Shown here piece by piece: positions 36,719-45,452 of a stretch of DNA of 64,000 nucleotides. The DNA lies in the NCBI RefSeq assembly GCF_007830055.1, contig NZ_VLLE01000002.1, positions 1,065,953-1,129,952 of the forward strand, written 5' to 3'. The position numbers and the translations under genes were made by a program. The stretch is from Lacibacter cauensis. GTDB taxonomy: Bacteria > Bacteroidota > Bacteroidia > Chitinophagales > Chitinophagaceae. Position 1 is the stretch's first letter, and the number at the start of each line of letters is the position of its first letter. The notes beneath the pieces were generated by a model. The model saw nothing but the letters and a program-made list of their open reading frames with translations. It had not been told where the DNA came from and made no database searches.

Positions 36719-37261
36719 ATGTTTTCAAAAAAACACGTTAAGGTATTATTGCTATTTGCGTTAACCTGTAGTTTGGTAAAGGCACAAAAAAATATCGAGA
36801 TTCTGCAACCATCCACAACGTTTGAAGATTCTGTTGCAAGCAGGATGCTCAACGGTGGCAAAGCAGTACTGAAAGGCATGGTTTATTACGAAGGAAGGAC
36901 ACTGATCGGGATAAAATCAGAAACCACCGTCTATGCACCGGTTGGTTCTATTGTCGCCCTTTATCCACTAACGCCTTATATAGAAGACTACCTCAGGCTT
37001 AAAAAGAGAAACAAAGAAGGGAAAAGACTTGCTGCAATTAGCAGACAAGCGGCCAGTTACCGTATAGAAAGTAAAGTCTTTTCCGACAAAGGTGAATTTA
37101 TGATACCCGGTTTAAAGCCGGGAAAATATTACGTTGAAAGTCTGGTAAGCTTTCCCTCAGGAATTGGCGGAAAGGAAGTTTCAGATGTAGTGGAAATAAA
37201 ATCAGATGGCGAAACAGTTCAATGTAAACTTAATCATATTTATCGTGGATTTATTTATTAG
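36719..37261 (+). CDS. Secreted protein with a carboxypeptidase-regulatory-like domain
   Basis: A 180-aa protein with signal peptide MFSKKHVKVLLLFALTCSLVKA. The C-terminal half, KVFSDKGEFMIPGLKPGKYYVESLV, is typical of CnaB/carboxypeptidase-regulatory beta-sandwich domains. No catalytic signature is visible, so a structural or binding role outside the cytoplasm is likely. It is tightly spaced (7 and 8 bases) to its neighbours. Confidence 0.65.
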   Translation: MFSKKHVKVLLLFALTCSLVKAQKNIEILQPSTTFEDSVASRMLNGGKAVLKGMVYYEGRTLIGIKSETTVYAPVGSIVALYPLTPYIEDYLRLKKRNKEGKRLAAISRQAASYRIESKVFSDKGEFMIPGLKPGKYYVESLVSFPSGIGGKEVSDVVEIKSDGETVQCKLNHIYRGFIY

Positions 37262-37269
37262 TAATTGCT

Positions 37270-37959
37270 ATGAAACTTCTTTACAGTATTTGCGGTTTGT
37301 TTTTTCTGCTACGGTCTGCAGCACAGGTAGTACGCATCCCCGACCCGAACTTCAAACAACGGGTTATTGCGCTGGGCTATGATACGAATGGCGATAATCA
37401 GATCCAGTTAACCGAAGCACAACAGGTGAAAAAACTTTATGTAAACGGTCTTGGCATTGTGAACATGGAAGGCATTAACAGTTTTACAAACCTGGAAGAA
37501 TTGGGTTGCTACAATAACAATCTTTCATCACTTGATGTTTCGAAACTTAAAAAACTGAAATATCTGTACGCCTATAACAACAGGATTGAATCGGTCAACA
37601 TCAGAGGCCTTCAAAGTCTGGAGCATCTATATGTTCAGAATAATTTTCTATTAACAACTCTTGATTTATCAGGATTAACAGCGTTAACGGAATTATTTGT
37701 CATGGGAAATAAATTAAAAAAAATAGATGTTAGTGGCTTGGGTAAACTAGAGAAAATTGATGCTGAAAGTAATCAAATCGAAACGGCACTGCTGACAAAG
37801 GCTCCAAAATTAAAATCAGTGAATTTAAAAAACAACCTCCTCTCCGTTACTGTTGACATCAGAGATCTGGCATACCTCGAATATTTTAATGCAGAAGGAT
37901 GCAATCTGCTTTACCTGAATTTTAGTGGCACGATCAGTCTTAAAGAATATCACTGGTGA
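37270..37959 (+). CDS. Secreted leucine-rich-repeat protein
   Basis: A 229-aa protein with signal peptide ending LRSAAQ. An EF-hand-like start GYDTNGDNQIQLTEAQQV is followed by about seven LRRs of 20-23 residues (for example TNLEELGCYNNNLSSLDVSKL and LKYLYAYNNRIESVNIRGL). Such short internalin-like LRR proteins are common in Bacteroidota surface proteomes. No sorting domain is seen at the C-terminus (SLKEYHW). A binding role is inferred. Confidence 0.78.
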   Translation: MKLLYSICGLFFLLRSAAQVVRIPDPNFKQRVIALGYDTNGDNQIQLTEAQQVKKLYVNGLGIVNMEGINSFTNLEELGCYNNNLSSLDVSKLKKLKYLYAYNNRIESVNIRGLQSLEHLYVQNNFLLTTLDLSGLTALTELFVMGNKLKKIDVSGLGKLEKIDAESNQIETALLTKAPKLKSVNLKNNLLSVTVDIRDLAYLEYFNAEGCNLLYLNFSGTISLKEYHW

Positions 37960-38008
37960 TTAGTGAAAGTCAAACTAAGTATCAAGCAAAATTTTAAAAT
38001 AGTTAAAG

Positions 38009-39133
38009 ATGAACCGGAGAATACTTTTTCTATTAACTGCGGCAGTAATTGTGGTCATATTGCTCCCATTCCTTGCAAAAACACAAACGCATTCGAAAAT
38101 AAGCCGCACTCTGAAAAATCTTTCCATATCCGGTTATGTACATGGCTTCAAGGATAGCAGCTGGTTGTATCTGGATGACGCAGAGAAACTGGGCACCGCC
38201 CTTGATTCTGCACAGGTAATGGATGAGCGGTTTATCTTAAAAATAAAAAATAAGAATAATGCAGCACCTAAATATTATGCAATCAGAACAAAATCATTTT
38301 CTGAATATAAATTTTTCTGGGTAGAGAATTCAGCATTGACATTTAGTGGTGTAAAAGGTCAGCTAAAAGATGCCATTATTGACGGTTCTGACTTTCAGCG
38401 AAAACTTGAATCCTTATATCGACAAACAAAACCTTACGAAGTATTGATTGACAGCCTTCGAAGAAATTATGGCACTGTTGATTCTGCAATATGGAAGCAG
38501 ATTTTATCACTTGAAGAGGAATTGACAAATATAAATATACGCTTTGTGAAAAGTAACGCTTCCTCTGTAACTGCTGCATACATCCTAAGTGTCTATTGCA
38601 AGGGATGGGGAAGAAAGATTTCCGATAGCTTGTACAGACAGCTGGCTGTACAAGCAAAACAATCTGAATACGGCCAGAAAGCAGAGCAGTATATTAAGCT
38701 GAACAAGGAAATAGCAGTGGGAAGTTCCTATGCAGATTTTGCATTGCCTGATACATCCGGGCAAACTGTAAAGCTTTCCTCATTAAAGGGAAAGTATACT
38801 CTGCTTGAGTTCTGGGCTTCCTGGTGCGGTCCCTGCCGGAGAGATAATCCCCATTTGGTTTCACTTTATGACAAATATAAGCAGCATGGTTTTGAACTAT
38901 TGGGGGTATCAGTTGACATCAGTGCTTCCCAGTGGAAAAAAGCAATTGTAACAGACAAACTTCCATGGCCAAATGTGATGACCAAGAAAGGAAGTGATGA
39001 CATCGTAGCATTACAATATGGAATATTTGAAATACCGACCAATTATCTCGTCAACGCAGAAGGCAAAATCATTGCAAAAAATGTAAGAGGGAAAGAACTT
39101 GCAAAAAAACTTAACGATCTATTTGGTCATTGA
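38009..39133 (+). CDS. TlpA-like thiol-disulfide oxidoreductase with DUF4369-like N-terminus
   Basis: A 374-aa protein with an N-terminal hydrophobic anchor. A DUF4369-like beta domain (about residues 40-130, ISGYVHGFKDSSWLYLDD) is followed by a helical linker. A thioredoxin fold of the TlpA/ResA class holds FWASWCGPCRRDNPHL at about residue 268 and cis-Pro in FEIPTNYLV. It should reduce or exchange disulfides in the periplasm. The two-domain order is common in Bacteroidota. Confidence 0.88.
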   Translation: MNRRILFLLTAAVIVVILLPFLAKTQTHSKISRTLKNLSISGYVHGFKDSSWLYLDDAEKLGTALDSAQVMDERFILKIKNKNNAAPKYYAIRTKSFSEYKFFWVENSALTFSGVKGQLKDAIIDGSDFQRKLESLYRQTKPYEVLIDSLRRNYGTVDSAIWKQILSLEEELTNINIRFVKSNASSVTAAYILSVYCKGWGRKISDSLYRQLAVQAKQSEYGQKAEQYIKLNKEIAVGSSYADFALPDTSGQTVKLSSLKGKYTLLEFWASWCGPCRRDNPHLVSLYDKYKQHGFELLGVSVDISASQWKKAIVTDKLPWPNVMTKKGSDDIVALQYGIFEIPTNYLVNAEGKIIAKNVRGKELAKKLNDLFGH

Positions 39134-39183
39134 TTAATAAGGTAAGCATACTTGATTTTAAATAAAATTCATCTAACGAATAC

Positions 39184-39819
39184 ATGGAAAGACAACTGAC
39201 ATTTGGAGAAATCGTCCCGGGCTATTCGATTCCTGTTTTAAATAATCGTGAAATCAGGGCTGCTGCCGGTATTATGTTTTTAATGGCATTTATTTCGCTT
39301 ACGCTGATTTTAAGTAATGGCAATTTTATTCCTGTTAAATATGTATTACCCATATTCGTTTTGGATTTTTCCATTCGCTTATTTGTTAATCCGAAATATG
39401 CGCCATTACTGATTATCGGAAAGCTCATTGTAAGGAATCAAAACCCGGAATATGTCGGTGCTGAGCAAAAAAAATTTGCATGGTATATTGGCTTCACTAT
39501 CTCAAGCATCATGCTCATTTTAATGGTAGTCATGAATACATATAGTGCAGCTACCGGGCTCGCTTGTCTGACATGTCTTATCCTTATGTTTTCAGAAACG
39601 GCTTTTGGGATTTGTTTAGGCTGTAAACTGTATGGATTACTAAACAAAAATAAAGCGCAGTATTGTCCAGGAGAAATTTGTGATCGCAGAAATCAACACG
39701 CGATTCAACGAGTTTCGGCTGCACAATGGCTCATGTTACTCGCGTTGATCATAGTGACCTTCATATTATATATTTTGTTCCGGGACAGTTTTAGAATTAG
39801 TCCAACCCGGCTATTTTAA
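39184..39819 (+). CDS. DUF4395-family membrane protein
   Basis: A 211-aa protein with four to five hydrophobic helices. The motif NPKYAPLLIIGKLIVRNQNPEYVG and the Cys-containing end TAFGICLGCKLYGLL are characteristic of DUF4395. The two Cys residues near the membrane face and the TlpA-like gene 50 bases upstream suggest a redox link, as DUF4395 genes are often near thioredoxins; that is inference. Confidence 0.78.
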   Translation: MERQLTFGEIVPGYSIPVLNNREIRAAAGIMFLMAFISLTLILSNGNFIPVKYVLPIFVLDFSIRLFVNPKYAPLLIIGKLIVRNQNPEYVGAEQKKFAWYIGFTISSIMLILMVVMNTYSAATGLACLTCLILMFSETAFGICLGCKLYGLLNKNKAQYCPGEICDRRNQHAIQRVSAAQWLMLLALIIVTFILYILFRDSFRISPTRLF

Positions 39820-39899
39820 ACAATTTGAAAAAGAACCTGATAGCGTTTAAAATTAAAATAACAGAAAGAACAAATTCACTACACCTTAAATGTTGTTTT

Positions 39900-41546
39900 A
39901 TGACCAATAAATTATTCCATAGCTATTTTCAGATTACAATTTTGTTTTTATTGACTGTACCAGCTGCTATTGCACAACGGTCAAAACCTGATACAATAAA
40001 AACAGTCAATGAGAACATCGTTATTCAACCGGTTTTTCATGCGTCAATGCGGCTACAGTTTGGAAAGGTAAACATCCTGATTGATCCATATAACAGTATA
40101 AGTACTTTCAAACAAATGGAACCTCCTGCCCTGATTTTAATTACTGACATTCATCAGGACCATATGGATACGGTTTTACTGAACACCTTAAATTTTGAAA
40201 AAGTAAAATTTATTGTTCCGCAGGCCGTTGCAGAAAAACTGCCGGCAAAGTACAAGAACGATATAGTAGTACTTCAGAATAACGAACAGATTAAAGAACA
40301 TGGAATTTCGATTACAGCGGTTCCGATGTATGACCTGCCTCAAACCCCGGATACACGACATCCGAAAGGTCGCGGTAATAGCTACCTTCTGGAGTATGGC
40401 GGAAAGCGGATATACATTTCCGGTGACACAGATGATATTCCTGAAATGCGTGCGTTAAAAAATATTGATATCGCTTTTGTCTGTATGAACCAGCCTTTTA
40501 CAATGACCGTTCAGCAGGCAGCCAGCGCTGTGCTTGCATTTAAACCCAAAATTATCTATCCATATCATTACAGAAACATGAATGGTTTCAGTGATACCGA
40601 AGAGTTTAAAAAAATTGTTTCGCAAAGCAACAGTCACCTTGATGTAAGAATCAGGAATTGGTATGAAAAACCAAACATGGCAGCCAACATAAAAAAAAAT
40701 GAAAATGTAGTATATGGTATGGTTTCAGGCGCTTCTTTGACGATGGACATTTATAAGCCTGAGCATTCCAATAAAATAGGAATAATAACTATACCGGGCA
40801 CTGCTTACGGATATGCTTATCGTCCGGATTATGAACAAGCCTCTACGACACAAAATTTTGCGCAAGACTCCTTATACTTTGGTAAATACGCACGCCAGCT
40901 CGTTGAAAAAGGATACACAATCTTCGTGATCAACCATCGCCTCGCTCCAGATTTTCGTTACACTGATATTGTGGGTGACTGCCAGCGTGCAGTTCGGTTT
41001 ATACGATTTAATGCGCATAAGTTTGATATTGATCCGGACAATATCGGAGCGTTCGGCTATTCATCAGGTGCAACATTATGTTCCATGCTTGGTGTGAAAG
41101 AACAGGATAATGACAGTAAGCAAACAGGACCAGAGACAGTAAGTTCCAAAGTCCAATGCGTTGTCACACTGGCTGCCCGATTCGATCTTTCAGACTTCAA
41201 TAAAAAAGAAGACACGGCCATTCAAAACCCGATCATTTCCAGGGTTCTGTTTAATTATGTCGGCGAATTGCCGATGGTGGACAACACCGGCTATACATTA
41301 TCAGGAAAATATGCAGAAGCTTCGCCGCTTACTTATGTGAACAAAGGAGATGCATCCTTTTTAATTTACAGTTCCTATGATGATCCACTCGTTCCACACC
41401 GGCAAGAGACCGCTATGTACAATAAATTAGTCAGTAACGGGGTGGATGCGAAATTAAAACTAAGCACGAAGGGTGGACATTTCCCGGTTCCGGATCTTGA
41501 GGAAATTGACAAATGGTTGATGCAACACTTAAAGAAAAACTACTGA
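39900..41546 (+). CDS. Fusion of MBL-fold hydrolase and alpha/beta esterase, secreted
   Basis: I start at the ATG at 39900 (MTNKLFHSYF), which opens a signal peptide ending AAIAQ; the frame is open from a TTG 75 bases upstream. Residues about 30-265 form an UlaG-like metallo-beta-lactamase domain with LITDIHQDHMD, YISGDTDDIPE and YPYHYRN as metal ligands. Residues about 275-548 form a BD-FAE/HSL-like alpha/beta hydrolase with INHRLAPDF, nucleophile Ser in GAFGYSSGAT, Asp in YSSYDDPLVP and His in KGGHFPVPD. The oxyanion motif HGG appears changed to PGTAYG. The two domains are normally separate proteins. Confidence 0.85.
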   Translation: MTNKLFHSYFQITILFLLTVPAAIAQRSKPDTIKTVNENIVIQPVFHASMRLQFGKVNILIDPYNSISTFKQMEPPALILITDIHQDHMDTVLLNTLNFEKVKFIVPQAVAEKLPAKYKNDIVVLQNNEQIKEHGISITAVPMYDLPQTPDTRHPKGRGNSYLLEYGGKRIYISGDTDDIPEMRALKNIDIAFVCMNQPFTMTVQQAASAVLAFKPKIIYPYHYRNMNGFSDTEEFKKIVSQSNSHLDVRIRNWYEKPNMAANIKKNENVVYGMVSGASLTMDIYKPEHSNKIGIITIPGTAYGYAYRPDYEQASTTQNFAQDSLYFGKYARQLVEKGYTIFVINHRLAPDFRYTDIVGDCQRAVRFIRFNAHKFDIDPDNIGAFGYSSGATLCSMLGVKEQDNDSKQTGPETVSSKVQCVVTLAARFDLSDFNKKEDTAIQNPIISRVLFNYVGELPMVDNTGYTLSGKYAEASPLTYVNKGDASFLIYSSYDDPLVPHRQETAMYNKLVSNGVDAKLKLSTKGGHFPVPDLEEIDKWLMQHLKKNY

Positions 41547-41574
41547 TACGTTTTAGCATTTTAAAAATAAAGAA

Positions 41575-42090
41575 ATGATCAGGCTACTGACCTTACTGCT
41601 ATTACTCACGATAAAGCAACCCTGCATGGCCCAAACTAAAATAATCAAAATGATTGAATTGGAAAGCTTTTCCAATCAAACAGCAATGGACATGGGAATG
41701 GCCATTATTAACCTGGCAAAAAAGCGTCATCAACATATTGCCGTGGAAATAGATCGTTTAACACATCCTGTTTTTCTTTATGTAGATGATAGCCTGACTG
41801 CTGATAAACACAACTGGCTCAGACGAAAGATCAATCTGGTGAAACGGTTTGAAGAAAGTTCGCTAAGTGTAAAAAACGATTTACTGGAAGGGAAGATGAC
41901 GTTAGATAAAACATTTGGGCTGGATGAAAAAGATTTCTTAGCAAGAGGTGGAGCAATCCCAGTATTTGTTAAGGGCGCAGGAATGATTGCCATTATTGCT
42001 GTTTCAGGTTTACATGACGAAGAAGATCACAAAATCATTATTGACGCATTAAAAGAAAAGTATTTAAAGCCACATGACATCCAGCATTAA
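41575..42090 (+). CDS. UPF0303/HbpS-like protein with a signal peptide
   Basis: A 171-aa protein. After a signal peptide (MIRLLTLLLLLTIKQPCMAQ) the mature part follows the UPF0303 (heme-degrading-domain-like) pattern: LAKKRHQHIAVEIDR, then NWLRRKINLVKRFEESS, then ARGGAIPVFVKGAGMIAII and GLHDEEDHKIIIDALK. Family members I know are cytoplasmic, so export is unusual. It overlaps the next gene by 17 bases. Confidence 0.75.
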   Translation: MIRLLTLLLLLTIKQPCMAQTKIIKMIELESFSNQTAMDMGMAIINLAKKRHQHIAVEIDRLTHPVFLYVDDSLTADKHNWLRRKINLVKRFEESSLSVKNDLLEGKMTLDKTFGLDEKDFLARGGAIPVFVKGAGMIAIIAVSGLHDEEDHKIIIDALKEKYLKPHDIQH

Positions 42091-43003
42091 TTTTCCAACA
42101 TCTTACCATGTGAACCCGGAAGTAAACGAATGGTTAAGCAAAGGCTCATTCTTCAACTATCAGGGACTTGACATCTTTTATCGGGATGAAGGTGGAGGCC
42201 CGTGTTTGTTAATCACGCATGGCTATCCTTATAACGGATTTGACTTTAAAGAAATCCTTCCGGTACTTATCAAAGATTACCGCGTACTAATTCCGGACAT
42301 GCCGGGGATGGGCTTTTCGGATAAACCTGATAAACACAGGTACTCATTTGAAGAAATGGCCGATGTATATGCTACCCTGCTGAACGAAATGAATATTACA
42401 GATGTACATATGCTGGCACATGACCTGGGTAACAGTGTTGTACAGGAATTAATTGCAAGAAGCGGAGAGAACAAAAATTCATTTCATATCAGGAGCATTG
42501 CATTTTTAAATGGCGGGTTGTTTACGGATGTGTACAAACCAAGATTGATTCAGATTTTATTATCAAAATCTCCCAAACCGATCGGCAGATTGTTCAGTAA
42601 ACTGATGACCCGTACAATGGTGACCAAAGCTACCGCAGAGGTGTTTGGAAAACACACCAAACCTGCACCGGAGCTGCTTGACTGTTTCTGGAAAATTCTT
42701 AATTATAAAAATGGAAAAGCAATTACCTATTTATTAGGCAGACTGATCTTTGAGAAAGTCAACTACCAGCACAGATGGATAAACGCGATGCAGAATACAT
42801 CCATACCCATGTGTTTTATAAACGGTCCGGCGGATCCCAACTCCGGTATGCACATGGCGAACCGTTACAGGGATATCATTCCCAACCCGAAAATATATCT
42901 ACTTTCTGAACATATCGGGCATTGGCCGCAAATTGAGGCGCCGGAAGAAGTACTGTCCGCATTTTATGCATTTCACAGAAATAGTAATTCGTACAGCAAA
43001 TAA
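42074..43003 (+). CDS. Alpha/beta hydrolase, epoxide hydrolase/haloalkane dehalogenase-like
   Basis: A 309-aa cytoplasmic hydrolase with ITHGYPYNGFDF (HG oxyanion motif), the nucleophile elbow LAHDLGNSVVQ and a catalytic His in EHIGHWPQIEAP. The elbow carries Asp rather than Ser, as in epoxide hydrolases and haloalkane dehalogenases. A cap domain lies between residues about 150 and 225. The substrate cannot be deduced. Its start lies inside the end of the UPF0303-like gene. Confidence 0.85.
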   Translation: MTSSINFPTSYHVNPEVNEWLSKGSFFNYQGLDIFYRDEGGGPCLLITHGYPYNGFDFKEILPVLIKDYRVLIPDMPGMGFSDKPDKHRYSFEEMADVYATLLNEMNITDVHMLAHDLGNSVVQELIARSGENKNSFHIRSIAFLNGGLFTDVYKPRLIQILLSKSPKPIGRLFSKLMTRTMVTKATAEVFGKHTKPAPELLDCFWKILNYKNGKAITYLLGRLIFEKVNYQHRWINAMQNTSIPMCFINGPADPNSGMHMANRYRDIIPNPKIYLLSEHIGHWPQIEAPEEVLSAFYAFHRNSNSYSK

Positions 43004-43067
43004 AAATCGTCAAAAAAATCACGCTTACTAATTTTCAAAAGCAGGCTTCAGGAAGCTTAAAAAAGAT

Positions 43068-43799
43068 ATGAACATCGTGTATTCAGCAAAGAGCAACAAC
43101 AGGTCAAATGCAAAGATGACGGGAATATTTTTTATCGCGGCTGCTGTATTTTCCATTGCAGGACTTAAACTCTATGACCCGGTATTAACGAGTAAAGATT
43201 TTCTTCATACAGGATTCATCAATTACTACAAGGTTCTATCAGGTGCAATTTGCGAATTGATTTTAGCGATATCAGCAATCGGCACCGGGATCATGCTGTA
43301 CCCTTATCTGAAACAATATAACGAAAGCCTGGGGATAGGTTATCTAAGTTTCAGGGTTATGGAAGTGGTTTTTATTGTTACAGGCACAATCAGCATACTG
43401 ACTGTCCTTTCAATTTGCCATGCCTATGGCACCGGTGTTATTCCTGATCGAATGTATGCCCATACAATCGGCTCGGTATTTATTGACCTGCATGACTGGA
43501 CATTTATACTTGGACCGAATTTCATGCTGGCCATCAATACGTTTATCTACAGCTATGTTTTTTTGAAAACAGAACTTGTTCCAAAGCCGCTGGCATCATT
43601 TGGAATTTTCGCATCCTGCCTGATTATGCTTGCGGCAATTGGCGAACTGTTTGGGCTGTTCCAACAAATTTCAATCTGGGGCATTTTGTTGGCTTTACCA
43701 ATAGCAGCCTACGAAATCAGTTTAGCAATACGACTGATCATCAAGGGCTTTACATTAAAGGAACATAAGGACCAGGTTACCGGTTATCTGAACCACTAA
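43068..43799 (+). CDS. DUF4386-family membrane protein (second of two)
   Basis: A 243-aa protein with six hydrophobic helices and the DUF4386 pattern (NAKMTGIFFIAAAVFSIAGL; ICELILAISAIGTGIML). It is divergent from the copy at 34730, so it is not a recent duplication. It lies 16 bases before the terminal MBL gene. Confidence 0.78.
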   Translation: MNIVYSAKSNNRSNAKMTGIFFIAAAVFSIAGLKLYDPVLTSKDFLHTGFINYYKVLSGAICELILAISAIGTGIMLYPYLKQYNESLGIGYLSFRVMEVVFIVTGTISILTVLSICHAYGTGVIPDRMYAHTIGSVFIDLHDWTFILGPNFMLAINTFIYSYVFLKTELVPKPLASFGIFASCLIMLAAIGELFGLFQQISIWGILLALPIAAYEISLAIRLIIKGFTLKEHKDQVTGYLNH

Positions 43800-43815
43800 A
43801 AACGACAGCACCTGC

Positions 43816-44499
43816 ATGATCCATCAAATTGCGGAAGACGTCTATCAAATAGCCTTACTTCGAAGAAACGCAATCAATGCTTATCTAGTAGACAATATTT
43901 TAATAGACGCTGGTATAAAATACTCAGGACCTAAACTTATCAGTGCCATTGGCGACAAAGAAGTCAAAGCGCATGCGATTACCCATGCACATGCTGATCA
44001 CCAGGGGGCCAGCAGTTTTGTCTGCAACCATTACCAAATTCCTTTTTGGTCTAGTGAAGCAGAAAAACAATATGCTGAAACCGGAAATGCGACAGCGGGG
44101 TATCCCTACCCAAATCATCTGATAACAAAATTTCAGAAAAAGTTTTGGGCCGGCGATGGTCATCCAGTACAACAGATCTTAAAGGAAGGTGATAGTGTCG
44201 GCACTTTCAGAGTAGTGGAAACCCCGGGACATTCAAAAGGACATCTTTCATTTTTCAGGGAGAAAGACGGTGTTTTAATTGTGGGGGATGTTTTAGTAAA
44301 CATGAACCTCCTCACTACCCTTCCCGGTTTGCACGAACCTCCGGACTTGTTTACAGCAGACCTGGAACAAAACCGGGAGTCAATAAAAAAAATAGCAAGA
44401 CTGCGACCCAAGATCATGTGCTTTGGACATGGCCCTGTTTTATACGATAAAGGAGAACTGCATACATTCTGCAAAAAAACAGGCGCATCAAGCAAGTAA
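43816..44499 (+). CDS. MBL-fold metallo-hydrolase
   Basis: A 227-aa cytoplasmic protein with the complete zinc-ligand set of the glyoxalase II/lactonase type: THAHADHQG, TPGHSKGHLSFF, IVGDVLVN and CFGHGPVLY. It lacks a signal peptide. Quorum lactones or glutathione thioesters are possible substrates, but nothing in the sequence decides. It is the last gene of the array. Confidence 0.88.
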   Translation: MIHQIAEDVYQIALLRRNAINAYLVDNILIDAGIKYSGPKLISAIGDKEVKAHAITHAHADHQGASSFVCNHYQIPFWSSEAEKQYAETGNATAGYPYPNHLITKFQKKFWAGDGHPVQQILKEGDSVGTFRVVETPGHSKGHLSFFREKDGVLIVGDVLVNMNLLTTLPGLHEPPDLFTADLEQNRESIKKIARLRPKIMCFGHGPVLYDKGELHTFCKKTGASSK

Positions 44500-44819
44500 T
44501 CTGTAAAATAAACATTGAGATTTATGCTGCATTCATCATAGGCATAGTAGTAGACATGCATTCGTTGTTTGTGAATCACATGTTTTAACAACGGAAGATC
44601 CATTTCGCCAACCAGCATCGCCTGATTGTTTAACAGGCGATCAGAACATTTAATTCTTCAGACTAATCAAATAGTTGGCTGCTGAAGTATTCACCTTTTC
44701 CGGTTCAACACAACTGGATATTGTTGCTGATTCATGATATTCTTTCAGATGGCTAAATATTGACATGACATATTCAGCAACTGGATAAAAATTTGCAGCG
44801 TTATATGTAAACATATGTG
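44500..44819. other. Gene-free stretch with an 8-bp inverted repeat
   Basis: No gene is supported. A perfect inverted repeat ATCGCCTG (44617-44624) and CAGGCGAT (44634-44641) has a 9-base loop and no T-run, so it is not a standard terminator and may be an operator or recombination site. The region separates the hydrolase operon from the mobilisation module and should include the promoter of the HTH gene. Confidence 0.4.
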
Positions 44820-45146
44820 ATGAAAGAACAAGTGAAGAATGGTACGATCATTACCCCAATGCTGTTCCCCTATGATCCCGAGCAGTATTGGCAACAAGTG
44901 CGCCAGATCATACGCGAAGAAGTCAGTAATCTGGAAACACAAAAAGAAAAATCAATTTCATATGAAACTCCCGGGCTGACCTACAAACCTCTTTATAAAA
45001 TCGCAGAAGTGTGTTCGCTTTTTCAAATTACCAAACCCACCATCTATGAGTGGATCAAACACGGCAAACTGAAACCACACAAAATACGGTCAAGAGTCTA
45101 TTTTTTGTGGCAGGATATTCAACAATTATTACTGAAACAAATATAA
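44820..45146 (+). CDS. Excisionase-like HTH protein
   Basis: A 108-aa protein from the ATG at 44820 (a GTG directly before is in frame). The C-terminal half is a MerR/excisionase-type helix-turn-helix: YKIAEVCSLFQITKPTIYEW then IKHGKLKPHKIRSRVYFLWQ. Such proteins are standard in Bacteroidetes mobile elements as Xis/RteA-associated factors. The N-terminal half includes a short coiled-coil segment. No integrase is adjacent. Confidence 0.78.
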   Translation: MKEQVKNGTIITPMLFPYDPEQYWQQVRQIIREEVSNLETQKEKSISYETPGLTYKPLYKIAEVCSLFQITKPTIYEWIKHGKLKPHKIRSRVYFLWQDIQQLLLKQI

Positions 45147-45452
45147 ACCGATACCTGTTCTTCGTTGCTGTTTCCCAAATGCTCCAAAACCTGTATCAAC
45201 CATGCAAACGCTAGGCAAATAAAAAACACAGTATTCAACAGCATTTGGTATACCTGACAATACTTTGCGGTCTATTGTCCTTCTTTACGGCATTACTCAT
45301 CGTCTACAAGCCGTCCCGGTAATTAGCATGACAATCAGGAACATCTTCCCCGATTCTTCCGGAAACATCAGCTACGTGGTCATTGGTGCAGATATTCTTT
45401 CAAAAAATTTCTTGCATTAAGAAAGACCGTACATGATCGTTGTGACAGTTAC
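45147..45452. other. Gene-free stretch
   Basis: 306 bases between two converging genes (HTH and DUF234 ATPase). A broken frame near 45320-45420 reads MTIRNIFPDSSGNISYVVIG but has no recognisable family. No terminator was found. Confidence 0.35.

Noticed and set aside
44160-44618. A 152-codon minus-strand frame over the terminal MBL gene
   Set aside because: Two thirds of it is the antisense of a well-supported metallo-hydrolase gene.
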